A DNA stretch of 64,000 nucleotides from Ancistrus triradiatus (taxonomy: Eukaryota > Chordata > Actinopteri > Siluriformes > Loricariidae). A program made the translations under genes and the position numbers. The notes beneath the pieces are model-generated. The model saw only the letters and a program-made list of their open reading frames with translations, searched no databases and was not told the origin of the DNA. The stretch's first letter is position 1. Every line of letters begins with the position of its first letter. Below, one piece after another: positions 12,397-23,628 of the stretch. The stretch spans positions 1,554,551 to 1,618,550 of the forward strand of contig JAJAGP010000014.1 in assembly GCA_025084515.1 (NCBI GenBank). The letters run 5' to 3'.

Positions 12397-13106
12397 TGCA
12401 GGAAGTGAAGTCAGTGCAGTATAGTTACAGATCTGAGTGTGTGCCCTCTTCACACCCTGCTGTCTGAGCTAATTACCCCCGCTCATGTGACAGAGAGCAA
12501 AAATAAACAGCAGTGTTTTTAATAAAGCCCCGGCGTGCAGGGTGCAATTAACACCCGCTCTGGTTCAGGGAACAGTTCAGCCGAGGCACGACTGTTAATC
12601 AGCCTCCAACATCCCAGCAAGTGTTGACAAAGCCAACAAACAGAGAGAGCGGAGGGGGAAAGAGAGGAAAGAGTGCCCGAGGGCACCAAGTTTAATACAT
12701 AACATCTAACGCAAAAGTCTGGGCACCCCCGGTCTAATTATGTTTGTTTACTTAAAGCAACCTCTGGGGAACGGATCTGCATATTTACTCACATTTTATG
12801 GAGTTATTTTTGTGTCATGTTTTTCTTGGAGGAACAAAGTAGACACAATTACCTTCAACAACAATTTAGGCGCTCGTGTCAGGTGGTAAAGAGGTTTAAG
12901 TCTCAACCATGCGTACGAAATCCAGATATCTTTAAATATGCAACGCAAGATACATGGATTAGTCAAGGCCATGTATGTTCAATGCGAATAAATAAATATT
13001 AATAGCGCTTGGGCGGCGCCGCCGTGGTGCCTTCTGCCTGCATCCAGTCAGTACCAGGACAGGCCCAAAAGTTGTCGTTAGGTACCTTTAGACATTTAGG
13101 TCTCAT

Positions 13107-13304
13107 TTACATTACATTTCCATGTACAGCATTTAGCAGACGCCCTTATCCAGAGCGATTTACAATTGGTACAGTCTTACAATCCAAGCAATTGTGGGTT
13201 AAGGGCCTTGCTCAAGGACCCAACAGTGGTAGGTTGGCAGAGGTGGGATTTGAAACCTGGACCTTCTGGTCCAGAGTCCAGTAACCGCTAGGCTACCACA
13301 GTCT
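13107..13304 (-). mobile_element. tRNA-derived SINE (type 1), best-preserved copy
   Basis: On the plus strand this reads as the reverse of the element: GCATTTAGCAGACGCCCTTA, then GAGCGATTTACAATTGG, then GGGCCTTGCTCAAGGACCCA, ending with GGTCCAGAGTCCAGTAACCG and CTAGGCTACCAC. Read on the minus strand, it has a tRNA-like head with a GGTTTCAAATCCC B box and a 'GATAAGGGCGTCTGCTAAAT' tail. I know this tail as common in catfish and characin genomes. The open frame at 13009-13284 lies inside it and is spurious. Confidence 0.75.
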
Positions 13305-13744
13305 TCAACTCGACGCTACAGTAGCCTGCACTCTCTAGCACTTTTCTTTTTGTTACAAAACACTAGCGATCGGATGTGGCCTGGGAAACTCTCTTTTGCC
13401 CACCATTTCTTTTACCGAGTTGTATAAAAAGGTTAAGAATTGCGCTCTGGCCAGTGGCGAACGCCGAACACCGCTCTCAGTCTCTCTCTACTCATGATCT
13501 ATTAATTGAAACTAGAACGCGAGGCCAGTCTGCTTTGGGGTGGGTTTAGTTAATAACACTTCCTGCGCAGAATAAATAAGGACTAATTACTGGTGTTCCC
13601 CACTGGGCCATCATACAGCCCCCTCTCTAATGGCCCTCGAGAATAGTACTGCAGTAATGATAAGGACGGCGACCAGTCCAGCAGTTAGGACTGTTTATAG
13701 TGCAAAAGTATATATTATAGAGATATTATATATTTTTTGTTGAT

Positions 13745-13900
13745 TTTTTATATTTACAGACGTTTACGGACATCTTTATCCAGACTGGGTATTTGTAGGA
13801 TAAAAGCATGTCTTAAATGGCGGCGGCTTGAACGAGGGATTGGAACTCACAACTAAACCAGGGAAACATTTGGCTTAGCGATGGCTGGGCTTCTGCTCAG
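13745..13900 (-). mobile_element. Decayed type 1 SINE
   Basis: TTTACGGACATCTTTATCCAGACTGG resembles the diverged tail, and GGATTGGAACTCACAACTAA the head, of the same family in reverse sense. Confidence 0.4.
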
Positions 13901-14293
13901 GAGAAAAACCTGATGAACAAGAAACAACCTAAAATATTTTGTGAGTTTCGCCATACGTCTTGTGTATATTTTGCAGAAATACTGTTTGCCATACTCAAGT
14001 CTGTTCCCCACAGAGGTTGTGTCAGCTCCTTTCAAAATCAACAATACATGTCATTGAGCAGGACTGCATACATTTTTGCCTCAAGCATCACAACGCTGTT
14101 TGCAGCTGGAAAAGCCTCTAGCCTCGTGCTGGTGACGATCCAGGAGCGAGGAGAGCAGGATAATCTACTTTTATAGACTCTAATCTATTTTACAGCACAC
14201 AGGGAGACCAGATGCTCGGCCAACACGATTTAGGTCCTCTCGCCAATCCGCTCTGCCATACGGCGAAGAAATGGAACAGCAGGTAACAAGAAA

Positions 14294-14315
14294 GTGTGTG
14301 TGTGTGTGTGTGTGT
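14294..14315. repeat. (GT)11 microsatellite
   Basis: Pure GT run. Confidence 0.95.
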
Positions 14316-15084
14316 TAGTGAAGACCTTTGCCTTTACAGCTCCTCGTAGACCGTCACCAAGGCAGGTAATGAAATGAGTGAGAGTCCGCCAGAGAGAGTG
14401 AGAGGGAATGAGACAGCTTTTAAGCACGACACTTGACCCGAGGTTACAGGGTTAAATCCATGAAGTCTGGAGGTCATGCTGTGAGCCAGCTGTTTTTCCA
14501 GGTGTGGAGAGGCTTGAAAACCTGCAGCTGTTTGTTTCACTCACTTTCCTCGGCTTTTCCCTTTCTTAGGACTAACCTCTATCCATCTATTTAGACCTCA
14601 GCTGGGATTAGGTCGTATAGTAGCATGGCAAACGGTTTGGGAAATTTGAAAAGGAAAAGGCAAGAATAAAAAATCTCTCACCAATGTTCTGGCTGAAGTA
14701 GAAAAGCTGTAACTTTAAAACAGTTTTACATGAGGCCTACTTTTTGCCTCGCTGCATTGTAATTTCTTTACAAACTTGTCAAATGAATGGATTGTAGGAC
14801 CACTGCGGAACGGTGGAGATATCGGGGTCTTTAAAAGTTCCTCTGTATTGTATTCATAAACTCAGACAAGGACAACCTGTCCCCAAGTAGGACCCCTGGC
14901 ACAGACCTTCTGCGTCCTGTCTCTGTACCCTCAGGTGCTCTTGTCCCTACTCTCGCGCCGGACTCTGCGCTTGGTCTCTTGGCACCAGACCCTCTTGGTC
15001 CATCCTGTGCATGGGTATTGGAGCACAGTGTGCAAGGCAGGACACACAAACACTGTGAGACTCCACTGACCTGAGTTGATATGT

Positions 15085-15232
15085 CTGAAACCAGAGTACC
15101 CGGAGGAAACCCACACAGACATGGGGAGAACATGCAAGCAGCAGGACAGCAAGCCAGGATTCATACCCGGGTGTCTGGAGCTGTGTGGCGACAACGCTAC
15201 CCACTGGCCCACTGTGCCACCCGTACTCCTTT
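15085..15232 (-). mobile_element. tRNA-derived SINE (type 2) fragment
   Basis: Plus-strand phrases CCGGAGGAAACCCACACAGA, ATGGGGAGAACATGC, GGATTCATACCCGGG and CCCACTGTGCCACCC are the reverse complement of the 5' half of a common fish SINE. The tRNA-like head would start near 15232 on the minus strand. Similar blocks occur at 51425-51598 and 43390-43460. Confidence 0.65.
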
Positions 15233-15469
15233 ACAGACATGAACGACTGAAGCATCCAGCCATATTGTTTTCCATAAGAGCAATCGAGGCAGTCAGGAGC
15301 ACGATACAGTTAGCATGCAGCTATCTCCAGTCATAATCCATGATGCTTACAGACCGTGACCTCAAAAAATCCTGTTTCGAAACCAGGGTGGCCTGTCATA
15401 TGGTTCCAATTGGCTATAAACCAATTTGAATCTGAGTGTAGCAGGCAGACCACGCATAGCTCATTATAA

Positions 15470-15530
15470 TCCTCTCTCTCTCTCTTTTTTTCTCGATCCC
15501 TCTCTCTCTCGCTCTCTCTTCCTCCCTGCT
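15470..15530. repeat. (CT)n imperfect microsatellite
   Basis: TCTCTC runs interrupted by T-rich and CG steps; the minus strand reads as a spurious Glu-Arg frame. Confidence 0.85.
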
Positions 15531-15593
15531 GTTCCCAGGCCCTCAGCCAAAATTCTGGAGCGTCACAGAGTCGGCAGCCTGAAGAGAGAATGA

Positions 15594-15594
15594 C

Positions 15595-15623
<29 letters not shown>
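15594..15623. repeat. (CA)15 microsatellite
   Basis: Pure CA run. Confidence 0.95.
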
Positions 15624-15625
<2 letters not shown>

Positions 15626-15924
15626 GGGTCTAGACAGGTCTGCCCTCACCAGTCCCTGCCCTGTAGTTATTTATACTTAGTTGCCTATTCTGCCTGTTTT
15701 ACAGAAACAGTCTGTCCTAGCACATCGATCTTATTTTGCACCATTCTTATTTCCACAGTCCTGTACACTTACATCCCTACTGCTCTATAACCTAACCAAA
15801 CTATTTTCAGGTCCTGACACCGACTGTGCTGTTCTGCTTTGTGCTCTGCCCTGTGATTTTACCGTCCTTCATAGGTTTCGAGAGGCCATGGAGTCAAGAG
15901 GTGGTTAGGCGTGAGCGTGGCAGT

Positions 15925-16085
15925 GTGCGATGAGATGGACTGGCACCCTGTCCGGTCTGTGTTCAGTCCATGTGCCTAGTGTTACCTGCTCCTGCAACGC
16001 CTCCCATCTGGCCTCTGCTACCTCAGATATAGCCTATCGTGCCTGTGTGTGACGCATGACCCGCTAGACCCACTGCGCCACCCAC
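15925..16085. mobile_element. Type 2 SINE scraps
   Basis: GATGAGATGGACTGGCACCC at about 15929-15948 matches the tail of type 2 in plus sense; GACCCACTGCGCCACCC near 16085 matches the head in minus sense. Two decayed, oppositely oriented pieces. Confidence 0.4.
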
Positions 16086-16324
16086 TCACTTGGATTCTCG
16101 CAAAATCACGATCAGGGTTGGAGCCTTATTGGCAGCACAAGGCACAGGACTTTGTTCAGAGTTAAGCGTTTACTTCATTTTTAGCATCAGCCAAGGCTCG
16201 AGCTAGCTGCCCACAGTGGCACCGTGCCATTACAGTACATTTCAATTAGTCATTTTGTATTGCTGAATGCTTAATGCATTTAAAGCTCATTTCACTTTAA
16301 CTTTAGATGCCATATTTCACATTG

Positions 16325-16900
16325 CACACGTTGTGAGACCCTGGAGTGCTAATCACAACGTTGTGAGTTCAATGCCACATTTGTGAAGGACACCGAAGAC
16401 CATCCTCAAGGCACACCAGTTGCATTTCGTCCATTTGCAATAACGGACCGATAAATGGCGATGATTTGAGATCGAGGGCTTTGTTGGGCCAGAGAGAAGT
16501 CGCTACCACTCGTGTGTGCCAGGAGAGCTCGGTTTAGTGGAGTACTTGTGCCACCTAGTGGACAGACAGTCTTCTTCATCAGGACCCTGAGGAATCCTGA
16601 ACGCCTACAAATTGTTGCAGCAGTCGTCCAGATTGATTTACAGGTTATTCTCATCTTATATCATATAAATATAACAGTAACCAAACCCAACAGCTGCTAG
16701 AATAGTCGTAAGCTCACATTTTTCCAGCTTTTACGTCTTCTGTCAGTTCAGTCTTCTGTCACCCTGCCACAGAAAATACATCATTATCCTGTCACGGTTT
16801 ATAGTCTCGGTGGCACAGCAGGAAAAAGCAAGTTGGTGCTGCACAGACTTAGGGACCGAAGTTCAACCCTTGCACGTCTACCACGCATGCAGAGTTTCAT
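16325..16900 (+). mobile_element. SINE head scraps
   Basis: AACGTTGTGAGTTCAATGCCA (about 16357-16377) and TCTCGGTGGCACAGCAGG (about 16806-16823) followed by a GAAGTTCAACCCT B-box-like stretch. Both are head-only fragments, separated by unique sequence. Confidence 0.35.
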
Positions 16901-17639
16901 ACAACTGGCGTCGAGAGCTAATTCTGTGCACCACAATGTTTGAATTTGTCAGTTTTTCAAATTAGTTCTGCTCATGCATCCAGTCCGTTCCTTGTCATGG
17001 TTCTTGCTGGCATACCAAATCCATTGGCTGGCTGTTTACCCAAAATGTCCCGTCTTGGACTGCGGGAAGCAAACATCGTTCCTTTATTTGCATAATGTTG
17101 GTGACAGAGACAAAGGCACTGACAGGTGCAGGGTGATGTTTGCTTTTCCTTCCTTGAACAAGGTGATAGAGGTCTGTGCAAACATGCCGTCGGGAATTAC
17201 ACGCAGCGTGGAGAAGCCTGTGCACTCCAGCGTCCGATAGTAAAGACTGCATGTGTGTGACACCCAAATGCAGAAATTCTGTCCTTGACTTTTTACATCC
17301 TCCTTTCATTGGTCCGTTGGTTTTGTTGCTGAAAGCAACCAAGAAGACTGGAAAATATCAGTCATGAGTGATATTAGCTGTCAGGATTGGCAGGAGCCGA
17401 GTCTGGTTGCTGATCAAGCCGGAGATCGGGCACCAACATAAAATGTTTTTATACTGGAAAATTAGGCTGAAATTGTGCGATTGCCTTGACACTTGTTAGA
17501 GTAAATTAGCCTGATACTCTCACAGTGCTGCCTGTGAGCAAATACAAACCCAGGACAGTATGAGTCAGATACATAGTGTAAGAGGGAGAGAGAATGCCAG
17601 ACAACGCTGACTGAAGGTGCTGAAGTTTGGTTAACGACA

Positions 17640-18105
17640 AGATGTTCGACCCATCACTGCCAAGATGCCACTGTGTGTGCCCCCATCAAGTCCCATAAGC
17701 CTCATTAGCTTAGACTGTAACATAAAATAGAAGGTTGCGTTGGAAAAATGGATCTTGTAACGTATTAAATGGCTTGGTTGTGTCTTAGCTCTGCCAGCCT
17801 GCTCCTGTTGAATGCCCCCAAGGCACTTAACCCTCAGCTGCTGTAACTATATCATATAATCGTATTTTGTAATGTGATATGAATGAAATGACATATTTGA
17901 TAGACGGACATTTGAGAGTGACTTCGTTAAAGCACTGGGCTACCAATTAGACACTTGAGTTGAAATCCAAGAGCCACCAATCTTGGGCCCTTAAAAAAGA
18001 CCCACAGAACGCTGCACTTAAGGATCTGGCTATTAATCAGAAAGTTGTGAGCCCAAATCCCAGCTCTGCCAAGATGCCACTCGAGCCTAGAACATGACCC
18101 TTACC
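17640..18105 (+). mobile_element. Cluster of decayed type 1 SINE fragments
   Basis: At least three partial copies: about 17650-17690 (CACTGCCAAGATGCCACTGT), about 17797-17895 (GCACTTAACCCTCAGCTGC) and 17925-18100 (GCACTGGGCTACC, AATCAGAAAGTTGTGAGCCC, CAGCTCTGCCAAGATGCCAC). All are plus sense and heavily diverged. Confidence 0.5.
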
Positions 18106-18149
18106 TCCCAACATCCATCATGTGTAGGTCAATACAAATAAGAGCATAA

Positions 18150-18171
18150 ACACACACACACACACACACAC
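18150..18171. repeat. (CA)11 microsatellite
   Basis: Pure CA run at the left edge of a 1-kb microsatellite cluster. Confidence 0.95.
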
Positions 18172-18484
18172 CATGAAAGATACACAATGCCAGTTCAAGA
18201 TCAGATCCTGTCTTTGCATTTATCTCCCTCTTCCACACACCCTGCCCCTCATTAGCATGAGATACCGAGCAAACGCGGTGCCCGTTTGGCGTCCAATCGA
18301 CGCAGTATATATTTAATCCCGTGCTGACATGAGAGAAGCAAATACGAGGCTGTGAGAGTGGAACATACGCAGTGCAGAAAAAAGCAGAGAGCCCCAGACT
18401 CCTGACAGCCGAAGAGCCATTCAAATTGCTGCTGCCGCCACACTGCCGAGCCCTGCTGGAGGGCAGAGGGGTTATGAGTAATGG

Positions 18485-18486
<2 letters not shown>

Positions 18487-18529
<43 letters not shown>
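18487..18529. repeat. (GT)21 microsatellite
   Basis: Pure GT run, 87 bp upstream of a complementary CA run. Confidence 0.95.
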
Positions 18530-18530
<1 letters not shown>

Positions 18531-18615
18531 TGAGGTTGCATCACACAGTGCTAATCAGACCCATGTGTGGCCTGCCTCATGGGTTTCTATCTCAGCAGCT
18601 GCTTCGAGAGAATCA

Positions 18616-18616
<1 letters not shown>

Positions 18617-18670
<54 letters not shown>
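18617..18670. repeat. (CA)27 microsatellite
   Basis: Long pure CA run, able to pair with the GT run at 18487-18529. Confidence 0.95.
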
Positions 18671-18672
<2 letters not shown>

Positions 18673-18770
18673 GTAAAAAAGCACACATACCCACTTTCAT
18701 CTCTCACTCTGTTGCCACTCACTCATACATTCACACCTGCTTAGTCAGTGAATCACCACAGACATGAGGC

Positions 18771-18799
18771 GTGTGTGTGTGTGTGTGTGTGTGTGTGTT
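18771..18799. repeat. (GT)14 microsatellite plus AT palindrome
   Basis: Pure GT run, followed at 18821-18854 by TATATATTTATAAATATATATAAATATATATA, an AT-rich near-palindrome. Confidence 0.9.
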
Positions 18800-18961
18800 G
18801 GGGGACTATATCCCCAGTTTATATATATTTATAAATATATATAAATATATATACAGTAACAGTAAGTAGATACAATTTTTACAAAGATTACTACATGACT
18901 ACATGATAACAGGTTTGTTGTCTTTGTTGGTGCAATCAATTTTACAAAGATGAGTATGCAT

Positions 18962-18966
<5 letters not shown>

Positions 18967-19009
<43 letters not shown>
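18967..19009. repeat. (TG)21 microsatellite
   Basis: Pure TG run, complementary to the CA run at 19106-19142. Confidence 0.95.
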
Positions 19010-19012
<3 letters not shown>

Positions 19013-19105
19013 AGCGAGAGAAAGTGAGAGGAGAGTCTGCCTTAGCTACAGATTCCTTACATTCCTGCACTTCCCACATCAGCCCTACAAAGAGCTGTCG
19101 TTCCA

Positions 19106-19142
19106 CCACACACACACAAACACACACACACACACACACACA
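19106..19142. repeat. (CA)n microsatellite with one AAA interruption
   Basis: CA run broken once near 19118. Right edge of the cluster, 80 bp from the Tc1-like element. Confidence 0.95.
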
Positions 19143-19682
19143 AGTTTGTGTTACCGTGTTGTGTATTACAGAGACATTCCACCAAACTTGTGCCATTTCC
19201 ATCCCCAGGACATTACCTGTATACAGTGGTGCTTGAACGTTTGTGAACCCTTTTCAATATTTCTACATAAATATGACCTAAAGCTTCATCAGATTTTCAC
19301 ACAAGTCCTAAAAGTAGATAAAGAGAACCCAGTTACACAAATGAGACAAAAATATTATACTTGGTCATTTATTTATTGAGGAAAATGATCCAGTATTTTA
19401 TATTAGTGAGTGGCAAAAGTATGTGAACCTCTAGGATTAGCAGTTAAGCTTGAAGGTGCAAATTAGAGTCAGGGTTTCAGTCAAGGGGATGCCAAAATCA
19501 GGTGTGAGTGGGCACCCTGTTTCTTTAAAGAACAGGGATCTATAAATCTGCTCTTCACAACATGTTTTGTGGATAGCGTATCGTGGCACGAACAGAGGAG
19601 ATTACTGAGGAGCCAGATAAAGAGTTGTTGATGCTCATCGGCTGAAAAAGGTTACAAAACCATCTCTAAAGAGTTTGGGACT

Positions 19683-19847
19683 CAAAAAAAACTCAAGGCA
19701 CAAAGCGTGGGGAAAAAAAAAAGAAGAAGTTGGAGAAGGTCTCGCGCCCGGGGGTAGGTAAAAAAAAGTGGCGGTTAAGGAAACAAGGAGGGGGGGGATG
19801 CGGGCGGGGGCCGCTGGGCAGGTTTTTCTGTTTTCTGTTTTTCCACC
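19683..19847. other. Low-complexity insert inside the Tc1 relic
   Basis: Homopolymer runs (A8-A10, G8) and GC-rich words (GCGCCCGGGGGTAGG, GCGGGCGGGGGCCGCTGGGC) sit between AAAGAGTTTGGGACTC and ACAGTAAGACAGATTGTGTA. In the Tc1 elements I know, these two flanks are separated by only about 15 bp. Composition is unlike both flanks. Either a late insertion or an assembly/consensus error. Confidence 0.55.
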
Positions 19848-19864
19848 ATCTACAGTAAGACAGA

Positions 19865-20233
19865 TTGTGTACAACAAACTGTAGGGAGTTCCAAGACCAC
19901 TGTTACCCTCCCCAGGAGTGGTCGACCAACAAAAGATCAGTCCAAGAGCCAAGGCGTGTAATAGTCGGCGAGGTCACAAAGGAGCCCAGGGTAACTTCTA
20001 AGCAACTGAAGGCCTCTCTCACATTGGCTAATGTTAATGTTCATGAGTCCACCATCAGAAGAACACTGAACAACAATGGTGTGCATGGCAGGGCTGCAAG
20101 GAGAAAGCCACTGCTCTCCAAAAAGAACATTGCTGCTCATCTGCAGTTTGCTAAAGATCACATGGACGAGCCAGAAGACCATTGGAAGAATGTTTTGGGG
20201 ATGGATGAGACCAAAATAGACCTTTTTGGTTAA
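19865..20233 (+). pseudogene. Tc1-like transposase pseudogene (N-terminal and first catalytic part)
   Basis: Longest open piece of the transposase, about 120 codons. It shows a paired-like DNA-binding region (ESTIRRTLNNNGVHG) and ends with the conserved DETK motif followed by a stop. Family known: cut-and-paste transposases of the Tc1 clade with a DD34E triad. Here the open frame covers only one catalytic Asp, so no functional enzyme can come from it. Confidence 0.85.
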
Positions 20234-20605
20234 AAGAAAAGCGTTATGTTTGGAGAAAGGAAAACACTGCATTCCAGCATAAGAACCTTATCCCATCTGT
20301 GAAACATGGTGGTGGTAGTATCATGGTTTGGGCCTGTTTTGCTGCATCTGGGCAGGACGGCTTGCCATCATTGATGGAACAATGAATTCTGAATGATATC
20401 AGAGAATTCTAAAGGCAAATGTCAGGACATCTGTCCATGAACTGAATCTCAGGAGAAGGTGGGGTCATGCAGCAAGACAACGACCCTAAGCACACAAGCC
20501 GTTCCACCAAAGAATGGTTACAGAAGAATAAAGTTCATGTTTTGGAATGGCCAAATCAAAGTCCTGACCTTAATCCAATGGAAATGTTGGAAAATTTAAG
20601 GTATA

Positions 20606-21985
20606 TTATTTTAAACATTAATAAAACATACCTAGTATACTGAAAAATGGCATTTGTTAGCTGTCCCTGGTCTCCAGCGTTACACTTTACAATGAAATAT
20701 AATGATTAATATCCTTCAGAAATATTTTTATTTATTTGTTTTTGCATTGTTGCGTCCCCCCATATCCCATTTAAACCTTAAATATATTTTCATAAGAATC
20801 CCCTGTCCAGGATACTGCCAGCAAATTGTTATATTTTGTTGCATGGATAAATAAATAGATTAACACTTACTTTGCTCTTGTCCTTCATTTCTTCTAGCAC
20901 TAAGAACTAAAATAAAAAATAAACAGCGCTTATCTCATAATAACCACTGAATAGATGAAAAGTTTGGGTCACTCACTGAGAGGAGGGAGGGGTGCAGAGC
21001 GTGGGTGCTCTGATGCTCTCATTCAGCAGCGAATTACAATTCTAAGATTGAGTTTTTTGACCTTTATACATCATTCTGAGTTAGTGGGTTGGATATTGAG
21101 TTAGGTTTGAACATCACCCCATACGTTATGGCGGGAATTCAGATAGCAGGGTTCACTGTAGCTTTACAGACCACATTCCTGATACTGAACCTGAAGAAAA
21201 GATCACACATGGTCACAACAGCCATGACGGAATCTCAAACTTCTAGACACACTGGCAGCCTCCTCCTCCATGCTACTCCTGCAAGGCCAGTCATCAGCTG
21301 GACGGGCTTTAACTCAACCCATCACCTTTAACCTTACTAGCAGAGCAACGGCGAAGCCTTCAGGAAACGTCCCTTAAAAATCAAGCACTTTGTCTTCCAC
21401 TCAGAGACTCCCACACATCACACCGCACAAACACTCTCCCTTATGAGTCTGCTTACTCGCCCTAAAGGAATTTCCTCGCGGTCCTTCGTCTGGAAAACAA
21501 ACAAGATGTTCTAGGCCTGGTTCTGCTTTGACCTCCTGCTCGTTGTTCACTTCAAAGTCACCGTCTCTGCCTATCTACATGCAAACCCAACAAACACACA
21601 CACAGTCCATTTACTCAAATGGTCAAATGCTGCATATGGAATCATCTTGCACTGCTCTAAACAAGGAAACAACAAATATGAACTGATTTTCATTTTGCGT
21701 GCATGATGCCCATGCTGGCAGATCAAGATGTCTTATTTTTAAACACTTAAAGGCACGGACTGTGGCGTTTTATAAGCGCTCTACAAGAGCCGTAAAACAG
21801 ACCACCCTAATAGGACTAGAGGAGCAGGAGGAGAAGAGCCACTCTTGGCAAAAGATGAATGCTAACTCTGATTTTTAGCCCTCGGACACAGATTTGCTTA
21901 TGGTATCGATATTAGACATTAAAGTAGACAAAGTCTCCAATGATATCTCTGGCATTATCATTAACCAAAAGCTAAATAAAATGGC
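20606..21985. other. Non-coding, nothing recognised
   Basis: AT-rich unique sequence; the open frame at 21089-21331 has no recognisable domain. A short CA run ends near 21604. Confidence 0.45.
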
Positions 21986-21989
21986 TAGT

Positions 21990-22170
21990 GGTAGTACAGC
22001 TGTTTGGGTACTGGATTACTGACCAGAAGGTCCAGGATTCAAGTCCCAACACTGCCAATATGCCATCGCTGTGCCCATGGATCTTAACCCAATATTGCTT
22101 GGATGTACTTAGGACTGTAAGACCATATCAGCTGTAAGTCGCTCTGCATAAGAGCGATAGATGCACACAT
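21990..22170 (+). mobile_element. tRNA-derived SINE (type 1)
   Basis: TTGGGTACTGGATTACTGAC, then CAGAAGGTCCAGGATTCAAG with B-box-like GATTCAAGTCC, CACTGCCAATATGCC, and the tail GTAAGTCGCTCTGCATAAGA. Full order of blocks in plus sense. Confidence 0.65.
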
Positions 22171-23084
22171 ACTGAATGATCTAATGCATTAATGACAGCG
22201 TATCCTCTTGGATCGAGAGCAAAACTCTTGAGGCCGAGCTTACACGCCTTTTTATACAAACGCATTCCTCCTGTGGCTTACTGCTCATTATCACGCCATC
22301 GTTATCATGGTTAATCCATAAAATCCTGCAGAGAAATAAGAAACCTGCACATTTTCTATTCTAAATATTCTGCATCCGGCAAGCCCAGTCCAAACCTTTC
22401 CTCACTGTGGCACTGAGAGCTCTAAGCCTCGAGCTCAGCTGCTGCCAGCAGTAAATGGGGTGACTGACTGCGAACGGATATTATCAAAGTGTGCGAGTAT
22501 GCAAGTGTGTGTGTGTGAGTAAGAGTCATGCAGTAGGCCTGTTCTTCATCATTACTCAACGGCACATTTCCCATTCACACAGGGGGAGTCGGAGGCAGCA
22601 CCTGGCCCGTGGGGAGCTGTGCAGAACAAACCGACTGGAAAGCATGAATGAATCAGCGTCCACTCACGCACAGAGTGAATGACTCCCGGAGAACGAACGG
22701 ATTCCGGTGGCGCGGGTTCCATTTATGAGGAGATAGATGGGAGCTCGACGCACAACGCATTATGCTGCGCTTTAGACCACAGTGTTGCACAGCTGTGAAA
22801 ATGATTTAGAGTCAGCCTTTAAATATGTGATGAGCAGTAAAAACATGAGGTCATTCTATGAAAAGTTCAGGACGAGTGTGTAATATGAGACCCCTGAATA
22901 GGATCTATTAAACCGCGGCTCACAATCTGACAAATCACCGTTGCATTTCGCATCTCCAGCTGAAATTAGTCCAACTAAGCACAGCTCCTGATGCTCGGCT
23001 TTGTTTATTTACCCCCTGCACCAACTCGCTGGATGCAGAATGGGGGGTGATATCGGGCAAGAAATGCAAACACAGACATACAGT
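22171..23084. other. Non-coding, nothing recognised
   Basis: Unique sequence with a short imperfect GT run near 22490-22518. No supported gene. Confidence 0.45.
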
Positions 23085-23628
23085 GGGGCCAGAACCCTGA
23101 AACCACTAGTGAAAATGATTGTGTTTAATAATCCGATCATAAGAGGATTTCTGCAGGTAATTGGACATGTAAACGGCATAGTCCTGTCTAGAAATCAGAT
23201 TAAGAAACCTGATGAAGAGAGCTGGATTTTAGCTCAGTAATCGTATTTTTTAGTGCACATACTCGGCGCATGTAAAGAATGTTGCCAGGTTCTGTTATTC
23301 TAAAAAACGTCTTTTCGTTCGGGCTTGTTTCCACAGACCTGTAGCTTTTATCGCTGTGGGATCTGGCAACCCTGGAATTAAATGCAGCACCCACGAAACA
23401 CCTTTTTGGAGACTCTGAAATGCAGCATATGCTTAAGGAAATGTATTATTTAATTATTAAAGGCTTGAAGTTTACGCCACATACTTCTGAGAGAAGTAGA
23501 ACTCCAAATATTGCCCCAGTCATGTAAACCCGAAGCTTTCTCCAGTATCAGATTACCCAAGTGCATGTATGTAAAATCTGATTTTCTGCAGTTTTCAGAT
23601 TATCACGTGCATGTAAACACACTCAAAG
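23085..23628 (+). mobile_element. 'GTTTACATG' interspersed family, copy 2
   Basis: Contains AATCCGATCATAAGAGGATT, GACATGTAAACGGC, the shared core at 23362-23450 and ends with GTGCATGTAAACACACTCAA at about 23608-23627. Same strand sense as copy 1 but shorter, with a TTGAAGTTTACG segment also present in copy 3. Confidence 0.65.

Larger units (their letters stand above)
19224..20605 (+). mobile_element. Decayed Tc1-like DNA transposon, right end missing
   Basis: Starts with CAGTGGTGCTTGAACGTTTG directly after a TA dinucleotide, as expected of Tc1/mariner elements. The 5' non-coding arm contains ACTTGGTCATTTATTTATTG and GTGAACCTCTAGGATTAGCA. A broken transposase lies at about 19865-20600: a helix-turn-helix region (19960-20150), the first catalytic Asp within MDETKIDLFG (20203-20232), a second within a QQDNDP motif (about 20469-20490) and an NPMEML segment near 20573-20590. 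A stop right after DLFG, frame breaks and an unrelated insert at 19683-19847 make it inactive. Sequence after about 20605 does not continue the element, so the right inverted repeat is lost. Confidence 0.88.

Noticed and set aside
13107..13304. Possible tRNA gene on the minus strand
   Set aside because: Only A/B-box-like words with a SINE body and tail attached. The cloverleaf is not complete and the same text recurs in many decayed copies.
18101..18544. 147-codon minus-strand open frame
   Set aside because: Begins and ends in CA/GT arrays (His-Thr and Cys-Val strings); the middle has no domain.
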